From an uncultured Flavobacteriia bacterium (lineage in GTDB: Bacteria; Bacteroidota; Bacteroidia; Flavobacteriales_D; Crocinitomicaceae): a stretch of DNA of 5,308 nucleotides. Under the pieces are notes generated by a model that did not search any database, had not been told where the DNA came from, and saw only the letters and a list, made by a program, of their open reading frames with translations. A program made the translations under genes and the position numbers. The stretch is taken from NCBI GenBank assembly GCA_903930085.1, contig CAIYXD010000139.1, forward strand, positions 1 through 5,308. Direction: 5' to 3'. Shown piece by piece: positions 1 through 5,308 of the stretch (within the stretch, counting starts at the first letter, position 1; each line of letters begins with the position of its first letter).

Positions 1-3000
1 GTTCTCAATTGGCGAATTTCATAATGGTCTGTATGGGAACAATCGTACTTTTCGAATTTCTCGATAATATAACTCTCGCTCAATTTTTGTCCTTTTGCGT
101 CGTAATCCGTTAGAATGCCCTTCGATTTGAACTGAACAGAATCCGTAATGGTAAGAATGGTATCGGCGTAATCCACTTCGTATAAAAACTCCCCATCGTA
201 GCTGAAATATTTCCAGCAACCTACTTTTTTTCCGTTGAAAACATTTCCATCGCGAGCGACGACATCGTTCGGGTAATACTTTGTGATTTGGTAATCGATA
301 CTGGTTTTATCCACCATGCTTGGGCGACCATAATAGGGTTTTTCGTAGAAATCGCCACCAATTCCCAATTCCACGAGCATACGGTCCAGACTTTGGGTAG
401 ATGTAATATCCGAGGATTCAAAATAAATGGAATCTCTCCAATCAAAAAGGTAGCGCGCACTCAATTGATTCTCTTCCCAAATTTTTTCTTCCACTGGAAA
501 AGAATACAAGAATTTTACATAATGGTATTTGAAACCAAGCGTATCGAAAGCTTCGTAATCATCTATTGGATCACCGTTCAGAAAAAATCCTTTTTTCGCC
601 AATTTACCATTGGTATGGTAAGAGCGGGATTCGCCTTGCAGCAAGCCATTTTGGAAATTCAAATCAAATAATAGCAGGGAATCTTGTCCTTTCAACGTTA
701 AATAGGTTCGGATGTATCCATCCAGCTCGCCATTTGCATAATTCAAACTCGTATAAGCAAGATTGTTGCGCTCAAACGCTTTTCCTTCTCGGTAACCATC
801 TTGGTACAAGGTTTGTTTCGTTTGTTGTCCGAGCCAATTGTATTGATTGAAAACACCATTTGGCATACCGTTTTTATAGTTGCTGGTTGCAAATAAATAA
901 TGGGTTTTCTTTCTTGGAATAGAATCCAATAAATATTCCTCATCCGAATAATAATATTCTTCATGGATCATCGGATATTTAGTGTCGTATTCTTTAACAA
1001 CGCCATTGATCACTCCTTTTTCAAATGGAATTTCGTACAGCATTTTTCCAAATTGATCTTTGATAATCCATGTGCCGTGGGGCTGTCCAGCCATCATGAA
1101 ACCAGAGATGTATTTTGAAAACGGCTCCTCGTTTTTCTCGTTATACCTTTTTTCTCCCATGCCGTAATCGTCATATTCTGAATAGGGAAATTCAACATAT
1201 TCATCAAAAAAACCACCTAAAAGGGAAGAGAAAATTGAAGTGCTAAAATTTTCACCCAACTCAGAAGCATCCAATGTATTGAAAAGAATCTCCTGCTTAT
1301 TTTTGCCGGTTTCAGCATATTTTTCCTTTTGACGAAGCAATTTTTCAACTAAAATATTCTGCCTCGGCAAGACGAGTTTAATTTGCTTTCCAGAATTTAA
1401 CTCAAACTTGGTTTCATTGGTTACTATTTTTACCTCTCCAGTGAAAGGCTTTTGGTTTTGTTGGACAATGAATTCATCTGTAATATCGAAAAGTCTGGAG
1501 AAATTATTCACGTTCCTTTTGGGAATCGAATCTTTTTCTTGGTAAGGATTTAACGAGGCGGAAGAGGTGGTATGCATTGTGAGATTGCCCAGGTGGTAGT
1601 CTTTTATTCCCGTCCAGCTTTCAAAAGAATCGCTGAAAACCACTTCTGCAGATAATACTGGTTTTCCACTTATAGCGAACGACTCAAAATTCAAGGAACG
1701 CGTATTTGGAACATACGATCTTGTATACAACAAACTGGTGTCTTCCTTCAACCAACTTCTAAACAGCAAAAGTGAATCGTTCAATTCATATTGCATTGTA
1801 TCCATTTTATCGTAGAAGTAAAAAGTACTTTGGTTTTTATCCTCTGCCAAAAGGTTCCCAATTTGAATAAATTTCACCCGTTTCGGTTCGAAATTTACCC
1901 TCAAAAATTCCCCTTTGGAGTCAAAAACCAATTCATTGTATAATTTCCCATCGTAATCGTATACTTTTTGAATGTATTGACTCGAATCCCGGTTAAAAGT
2001 GATCACATCATATGGTTTTCCATTATCCCAAAAAATCGTGTCTTCCTGCAGTAATTTTCCGTTTTCAAATTCATATCGCAGCATTAATTGTCCATTTGGA
2101 TAGTGTTTTTCGTAAACTCCCTGAAAGTTAAAAACAATGCCAAGGCTATCCATCATTTTTGCTTTACTGATATACATATCTTTAATTGGATCGTAAATCA
2201 TGCTTAGATAAGGAGCATTATCATCCTCGTAATACTCTTCGTCGTAATATTCTTCTTCGGCTTCAATGTAATCGGACATTTCCTCCTCGTAATATTCCTC
2301 CTCGTAATACTCTTCTTCATATTCTTCCCCTTCGTAGCCGTTAATAGCTTCTTCGTCTAGTTCGAGATCTAATTCTTTGGGAATATTAATACTAAACATT
2401 TTCGAAAAGGAAACGGAAGGATTGTATTTCGAGTCAAAGTTATATTCCATCAAATAATCCATATCCGAAAGGAGTCTTTTTCGGATGATTGGCTGCTTCA
2501 CAACGGGACCATTCAACTTTGGAGAGTAGGATGCTGTGATAATTGAATTATTTCGATTGCGTTTTCTATTTTTTCCTTTTCCAATATATCCTAGAGCACG
2601 CTCTTCCCATTTTCCTGATTCTATGTTGTCTGTGTAAAAACCTTGTAAAATTGGATAATCCGAGTTTAAATAATAGGCATACGAACCATTTTGGAAGCCA
2701 GCCGAAAAAGAAACATATTCTTTCGTTGTATCTATTGCTGGGAAGCCATTTTCACTGTATAATTTTGCGTCCAATCTAGAAATGGAATACGCAACTTTTC
2801 GAACTTCCAAAAACCATTCGCCAACTTTCAATCCATTTACAAAACGCCCTTTTTTCAATGTATCACCTTGAAGATTTAACCAGACAGCATCGCCTTCCAA
2901 AAGATTGTTTTTAATGGTAAAATATCCACTCGCTTTTTTTTCAAAATTACCAACACGTCCATTTTTATCGATGGGATAATACCCTTCAAAATACTGAACA

Positions 3001-3434
3001 TATTTTCCATCGGGAATTTTATCCAAACAAGGAATGATATCATTTTCCAGAGAATAGCGTTGTTCTAGCAATGGGAAAGGATTTCTGCGAACTGCTTTTT
3101 TAAACTTTCGATTTAAGTGCGGTTGTTCCCTCCGCAATTTGAAAGATTTGAGCTCGCCATAAAGCATTTTGCGCTTACTCATTCTAAAGTCTCGTTTTTT
3201 ATAGTCCGTGCCAAACATTTCAATATAATAGTCTTTATATGTATATTTCTTCTCTCCTTTCGCATGCTTTACAGCCAAATAATAGTTGGAATGCATGGTA
3301 ATACCATTCGAAAAAGGGTAAACAAAAAAGACTTCTCCCTGGATAGTATCCTGTTCTACACTTTGAGAAAAAACGACGGAAATTTGGCCAAAAAGAAAAG
3401 CATTCAATATGGAAAGACGCAAGAAAAACTTCAT
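1..3434 (-). CDS. Very large exported MORN_2/YwqK-like repeat protein, C-terminus beyond the left edge
   Basis: The frame is open from the ATG at 3434-3432 to the left edge, at least 1144 codons with no stop or frameshift. The start is supported by a typical signal peptide (MKFFLRL, a hydrophobic stretch, then a likely cut after VVFSQ at residue 24) and by its position 10 bases after the upstream gene. Residues 79-117 are very basic. Blocks of MORN_2-like repeats (aromatic-x-NG-x3-G-x-W/Y pattern) occupy about residues 141-283, 440-515, 776-975 and 1062-1123. A Glu/Tyr tract lies at 370-405. Residues about 520-770 match no family I recognise; 690-735 may be helical. Automated pipelines often call MORN_2 proteins 'YwqK family antitoxin'. 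That name is doubtful here because this protein is exported and several times longer, and no toxin gene is next to it. Such repeats fold as beta-hairpins and usually mediate binding or surface attachment; the actual role is unknown. Whether a C-terminal secretion (T9SS) domain exists cannot be seen. Confidence 0.9.
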   Translation of the reverse strand, partial: MKFFLRLSILNAFLFGQISVVFSQSVEQDTIQGEVFFVYPFSNGITMHSNYYLAVKHAKGEKKYTYKDYYIEMFGTDYKKRDFRMSKRKMLYGELKSFKLRREQPHLNRKFKKAVRRNPFPLLEQRYSLENDIIPCLDKIPDGKYVQYFEGYYPIDKNGRVGNFEKKASGYFTIKNNLLEGDAVWLNLQGDTLKKGRFVNGLKVGEWFLEVRKVAYSISRLDAKLYSENGFPAIDTTKEYVSFSAGFQNGSYAYYLNSDYPILQGFYTDNIESGKWEERALGYIGKGKNRKRNRNNSIITASYSPKLNGPVVKQPIIRKRLLSDMDYLMEYNFDSKYNPSVSFSKMFSINIPKELDLELDEEAINGYEGEEYEEEYYEEEYYEEEMSDYIEAEEEYYDEEYYEDDNAPYLSMIYDPIKDMYISKAKMMDSLGIVFNFQGVYEKHYPNGQLMLRYEFENGKLLQEDTIFWDNGKPYDVITFNRDSSQYIQKVYDYDGKLYNELVFDSKGEFLRVNFEPKRVKFIQIGNLLAEDKNQSTFYFYDKMDTMQYELNDSLLLFRSWLKEDTSLLYTRSYVPNTRSLNFESFAISGKPVLSAEVVFSDSFESWTGIKDYHLGNLTMHTTSSASLNPYQEKDSIPKRNVNNFSRLFDITDEFIVQQNQKPFTGEVKIVTNETKFELNSGKQIKLVLPRQNILVEKLLRQKEKYAETGKNKQEILFNTLDASELGENFSTSIFSSLLGGFFDEYVEFPYSEYDDYGMGEKRYNEKNEEPFSKYISGFMMAGQPHGTWIIKDQFGKMLYEIPFEKGVINGVVKEYDTKYPMIHEEYYYSDEEYLLDSIPRKKTHYLFATSNYKNGMPNGVFNQYNWLGQQTKQTLYQDGYREGKAFERNNLAYTSLNYANGELDGYIRTYLTLKGQDSLLLFDLNFQNGLLQGESRSYHTNGKLAKKGFFLNGDPIDDYEAFDTLGFKYHYVKFLYSFPVEEKIWEENQLSARYLFDWRDSIYFESSDITSTQSLDRMLVELGIGGDFYEKPYYGRPSMVDKTSIDYQITKYYPNDVVARDGNVFNGKKVGCWKYFSYDGEFLYEVDYADTILTITDSVQFKSKGILTDYDAKGQKLSESYIIEKFEKYDCSHTDHYEIRQLR
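66..251 (-). repeat. Fourth MORN_2-like block near the visible C-terminal end (residues 1062-1123)
   Basis: One good unit, GNVFNGKKVGCWKYFSYDG (1063-1081), carries the full NG-x3-G-x-W signature. A degenerate unit, KGILTDYDAKGQKLSESY (1105-1122), follows. The pattern is still running close to the left edge, so more copies may lie outside the window. Confidence 0.6.
510..1109 (-). repeat. Third and longest MORN_2-like block (protein residues 776-975)
   Basis: At least five units are visible: SGFMMAGQPHGTWIIKD (777-793), PFEKGVINGVVKEYD (803-817), NYKNGMPNGVFNQYNW (852-867), NYANGELDGYIRTYL (898-912) and NFQNGLLQGESRSYH (926-940), followed by FFLNGDPIDDYEAFD. The spacing of NG and the following G is regular (NG-x3-G). 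This is the clearest evidence for family membership in the whole protein. Confidence 0.75.
1890..2117 (-). repeat. Second, weaker MORN_2-like block (protein residues 440-515)
   Basis: Recognisable units are YPNGQLMLRYEFENGKL (445-461), FWDNGKPYDVITF (468-480) and YDYDGKLYNELVF (492-504). They have the aromatic/Asn-Gly-Lys turn pattern typical of YwqK-like proteins but lack the G-x-W half of the classical unit. They resemble paired beta-strands joined by NG or DG turns. A YD-repeat-like relationship is a weaker alternative reading. Confidence 0.55.
2220..2327 (-). repeat. Imperfect 15-base tandem repeat encoding EEEYY units (residues 370-405)
   Basis: The coding strand repeats GAG-GAG-GAA-TAT-TAC-like five-codon units. 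They give EYEEEYYEEEYYEEE, then a short non-repeat MSDYIEA, then EEEYYDEEYYEDD. Glu/Asp and Tyr make up nearly all residues. The copies differ mainly at third codon positions (GAA/GAG), so the protein pattern appears better conserved than the DNA. The tract lies between the first and second MORN_2-like blocks, in a probable flexible linker. Its function is unknown. Confidence 0.85.
2586..3014 (-). repeat. First MORN_2-like repeat block (protein residues 141-283)
   Basis: These are degenerate protein-level repeats of about 20-25 residues. The clearest copies are KKGRFVNGLKVGEWFLEV (residues 194-211 region) and QGFYTDNIESGKWEE (264-278), with weaker copies around SGYFTIKNNLLEGDAVW (169-185) and GFQNGSYAYYL (246-256). 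The conserved pattern is Gly-x-aromatic, a turn with NG or SG, then G-x-W. DNA identity between copies is low, so this is an old protein repeat and not a recent tandem duplication. Confidence 0.7.
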
Positions 3435-3444
3435 TTTAAGAGTG

Positions 3445-4449
3445 TTAATGTTGGAATTCATAGGTTAATATTTCGATAGACAAGCGATTGCTAGAGTCAG
3501 ATTTAACTTGCTTTTTATGGATTATTTTAACCGGCAAGTTTTTAGTGTTGGAATGAATTTCAGACAAGGTGCGGGTTAAAAATTTACCTTCAGAGAAAGT
3601 AGAATCTATATATTCGCCACATTTTCCTTGCTTATCCGTCAAGATTGTGCGTTTGTACTCAAAAGGATATTCTTGTCGAATGAGCGTCTGAACATTCTTG
3701 TTCTTTATTTTCTGCTTGGTTTTACTATTTTTCCTATACCCAAAACTCTGAACATCCATTTCGTTCACTTTATTTTGTACGCGGTATATTTTACTTGGAA
3801 AATAAGGGCTTCCCAAAACAATTACATCCTTGGGAGTTGGACTCAAAATACTATCTACTGAAAGCGGACCCCAAAATTTACTATTCAACATGTAAAACAA
3901 ATAATCACCTGTTTGAATCTGTTGAAACGCCAAAAATTTATCCGTTACTTTTATTTTCTTGTGAATGGCATGGTAGAAACTCAATTCATCGTCGTCTTCC
4001 TGGTCAACCAATTGATCTGAAATTCTCGTTACCGGAGCAAAACCGTATTTGTCTTTATTTCCTTGGTAGACAAACGAAACATTACCAATTTTCTGGTCGT
4101 CGAAATAGTAGAGAACGTTTAGGCGTTCTAGTTGTCCAGATTTCCCGAAAAAATACTCTTTCTTCTCCCTTGGCATCCATGCTTCTTGGGAACCATCTTC
4201 CTCGTTTTCGCCTTTTTCAATTATATAAAACCGACGTGTTATTTTCGAAATTTTATGCTTTGAAACGATGGAATCATTGAACCAAATTGGAAAAGAAACA
4301 TTTTGTTCGGCATCCGTGAACATGGCATTCATTCGAAATAAAAAAGGAACAGAATTCCCAGAAGAAATATCATTTTCACCCGTAACATCTCGGTTACAGG
4401 AGAGCAAAACAATGCCAATCAATCCAATAGAATAAACAATTTTTCCCAT
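3445..4449 (-). CDS. Lipoprotein of unknown function, 334 residues
   Basis: The ATG at 4449-4447 opens a complete frame ending in TAA at 3447-3445. The N-terminus has the form of a type II (lipoprotein) signal: MGK, a hydrophobic core, and lipobox LLSC with the acylated Cys at residue 18. The mature protein (CNRDVTGEND...) starts with mixed polar residues, so a Bacteroidota lipoprotein-export (LES) acidic motif is at best weak and surface exposure is undecided. There is an acidic patch at 150-155 (QEDDDE) and a Lys-rich patch at 239-252. Only one other Cys (277) is present. A segment around 100-122 (FFGKSGQLERLNVLYYFDDQ) looks like a beta-hairpin with a Ser-Gly turn, loosely like the neighbour's repeats. 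I do not recognise a named family. It precedes the repeat-protein gene by 10 bases on the same strand and is probably the first gene of a two-gene (or longer) operon. No Shine-Dalgarno sequence is visible, as is usual in this phylum. Confidence 0.88.
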   Translation of the reverse strand: MGKIVYSIGLIGIVLLSCNRDVTGENDISSGNSVPFLFRMNAMFTDAEQNVSFPIWFNDSIVSKHKISKITRRFYIIEKGENEEDGSQEAWMPREKKEYFFGKSGQLERLNVLYYFDDQKIGNVSFVYQGNKDKYGFAPVTRISDQLVDQEDDDELSFYHAIHKKIKVTDKFLAFQQIQTGDYLFYMLNSKFWGPLSVDSILSPTPKDVIVLGSPYFPSKIYRVQNKVNEMDVQSFGYRKNSKTKQKIKNKNVQTLIRQEYPFEYKRTILTDKQGKCGEYIDSTFSEGKFLTRTLSEIHSNTKNLPVKIIHKKQVKSDSSNRLSIEILTYEFQH

Positions 4450-4533
4450 TTGAGCGTTTAAGATACGAACATTCTTTGAAAAGCTTAATTTTTTGGATTT
4501 TTTAAGGAAAATTATTATCAGTATTTTTGTGCC
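4450..4533. promoter_or_regulatory. Divergent intergenic region between the lipoprotein operon and the YgiQ gene
   Basis: This 84-base AT-rich gap is the only substantial non-coding DNA in the window and must contain both divergent promoters if each gene has its own. For the minus strand the best -7-like match is TAATTTTC (4514-4507), one base off TAnnTTTG and about 57 bases before the ATG, without a good -33 partner, so it is only tentative. No strong inverted repeat, riboswitch or operator was recognised. Confidence 0.6.
4522..4529 (+). promoter_or_regulatory. Candidate Bacteroidota -7 promoter element (TATTTTTG) for the YgiQ gene
   Basis: TATTTTTG fits the Bacteroidota consensus TAnnTTTG exactly. 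It ends four bases before the ATG at 4534, so transcription would begin at or next to the start codon. The nearest upstream TTTG (4492-4495) is 26 bases away, longer than the usual 17-23 base spacing. The match may therefore be chance in AT-rich DNA. Confidence 0.35.
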
Positions 4534-5308
4534 ATGATCGACGAAAGACCCATAACGGATTGGATGCCCTTGACAAAGAAAGAAATTGAAAAGCGGGGCT
4601 GGGATGAATTAGATATTATTCTCGTTTCCGGGGATGCATACGTTGACCATCCATCTTTTGGAACAGCGGTAATTGGCCGAATAATGGAAGATGAAGGTTT
4701 CCGTGTCGGGATTATTGCGCAGCCAAACTGGCAAGATGATCTTAGGGATTTCAAGAAACTTGGGAAACCAAAATATTTCTTCGGCGTAACTGCTGGCTGC
4801 ATGGATTCAATGGTAAATCACTACACAGCAAACAAGCGTTTGCGTTCCACAGATTCTTATACACCTGGTGGAGCGGCTGGTTTTCGTCCGGATTATCCAA
4901 CGATTGTATATTCAAAAATTCTGAAAGACCTTTACCCGGATGTTCCAATTATGATTGGTGGAATTGAGGCTTCTTTGCGCCGCGTAACGCATTACGATTA
5001 TTGGCAGGACTCGTTAAAACCTTCAATTCTAGTAGAATCCGGTGCAGATATTTTAGTTTACGGAATGGGAGATCAACCCTTGCGGGAAATGCTGCAATTA
5101 CTAAAAAAAGGCGTTCCTTTCCACAATCTTCATACGATAAAACAAGTGGCTTTTCTGCAAGATAGTGTCGTTGAATTGCCGAAAAATAAAAACTGGGAAA
5201 CGGTTGAACTAAGCAGCCACGAAGAATGCCAAGTGGATAAACTCAAATATGCTGCAAATTTTAAAATAGTAGAAGTAGAATCCAATAAATGGGAAGCCAA
5301 TCGTATAA
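4534..5308 (+). CDS. ygiQ: YgiQ-family radical SAM protein, N-terminal part (runs off the right edge)
   Basis: The frame is open from the ATG at 4534 to the window end (258 codons seen). The product matches the N-terminal domain of the YgiQ family (formerly UPF0313), which precedes the radical SAM core. Recognisable conserved blocks are GDAYVDHPSFG (residues 34-44), GIIAQPNWQDDLRDFKKLGK (59-78), FFGVTAGCMDSMVNHYTANK (82-101), the RLRSTDSYTPGG region, GGIEASLRRVTHYDYW (143-158) and SNKWEANR near the edge. The last is a Bacteroidota-like version of the family. The radical SAM CxxxCxxC motif, which would ligate the 4Fe-4S cluster, and the C-terminal DUF3362 lie beyond the window. Full-length members are roughly 600-740 residues. 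The family is presumed to use S-adenosylmethionine in cytoplasmic chemistry, but the substrate is not established. The chosen ATG gives a normal N-terminus (MIDERPITDWMPLTKKEIEKRGWDELD in pattern, with W-x-P-x-T/S-K/R-E-E before GWDE typical). No ribosome binding site is visible. It is divergent from the lipoprotein operon with no evident functional link. Confidence 0.95.
   Translation, partial: MIDERPITDWMPLTKKEIEKRGWDELDIILVSGDAYVDHPSFGTAVIGRIMEDEGFRVGIIAQPNWQDDLRDFKKLGKPKYFFGVTAGCMDSMVNHYTANKRLRSTDSYTPGGAAGFRPDYPTIVYSKILKDLYPDVPIMIGGIEASLRRVTHYDYWQDSLKPSILVESGADILVYGMGDQPLREMLQLLKKGVPFHNLHTIKQVAFLQDSVVELPKNKNWETVELSSHEECQVDKLKYAANFKIVEVESNKWEANRI

Noticed and set aside
288..671. 127-codon plus-strand open frame opposite the large repeat-protein gene
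   Set aside because: It lies wholly antisense to a continuous coding frame with recognisable repeats. Its product has no motif and reads as the complement of the real gene.
2220..2327. CRISPR or mobile-element repeat at the 15-base repeats
   Set aside because: The repeat is short, in frame, inside a gene, has no unique spacers, and encodes a simple EEEYY pattern.
1..3434. Interpretation of the large gene as the antitoxin of a toxin-antitoxin pair
   Set aside because: The product is exported and very large, and neither neighbour looks like a toxin. The similarity is limited to the generic MORN_2 repeat.
3435..3444. Possible terminator or promoter between the two minus-strand genes
   Set aside because: Ten bases are too short for either, with no hairpin; co-transcription is the simpler reading.
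3117..3479. 120-codon plus-strand open frame across the junction of the two minus-strand genes
   Set aside because: It overlaps the signal peptide region of one gene and the end of the other on the opposite strand and has no recognisable features.
3795..4280. 161-codon plus-strand open frame opposite the lipoprotein gene
   Set aside because: It is antisense to a complete lipoprotein gene with a good signal sequence; no start signal or recognisable domain supports it.
4518..4948. Minus-strand open frames opposite the YgiQ gene
   Set aside because: The plus strand here encodes highly conserved YgiQ blocks, so these are shadows of that gene.

Overview
The window looks like ordinary chromosome from a Bacteroidota bacterium, probably of the Flavobacteriales type. 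The reasons are moderately AT-rich DNA, no Shine-Dalgarno sequences before any start codon, a Bacteroidota-like -7 element (TAnnTTTG), a short lipoprotein with an LLSC lipobox, and a very large exported protein built from MORN_2/YwqK-like repeats. The last visible gene also reads like Bacteroidota versions of YgiQ. The genus cannot be fixed from this sequence.

Layout: positions 1-3434 (minus strand) hold one uninterrupted coding region of at least 1144 codons that runs off the left edge. It has an N-terminal export signal, a strongly basic segment, several blocks of MORN_2-like repeats, and a low-complexity Glu/Tyr tract in the linker between the first two blocks. Immediately upstream, 10 bases away on the same strand, is a 334-residue lipoprotein of unknown function (3445-4449). 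The two are probably co-transcribed, lipoprotein first. An 84-base AT-rich gap (4450-4533) separates this pair from a divergent gene (4534 to the right edge). That gene encodes the N-terminal 258 residues of a YgiQ-family radical SAM protein; its iron-sulfur cysteine motif lies beyond the window.

How the genes may work together: the minus-strand pair encodes two exported products, one lipid-anchored and one large repeat protein, so a shared cell-envelope or surface role is plausible but unproven. The YgiQ gene is a conserved cytoplasmic-type enzyme gene with no evident functional link to the pair. No tRNA, rRNA, CRISPR array, insertion sequence or convincing terminator was seen. There is no non-coding stretch longer than 84 bases. 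I found no clear new multi-gene system; the most unusual content is the architecture and charge pattern of the large repeat protein.
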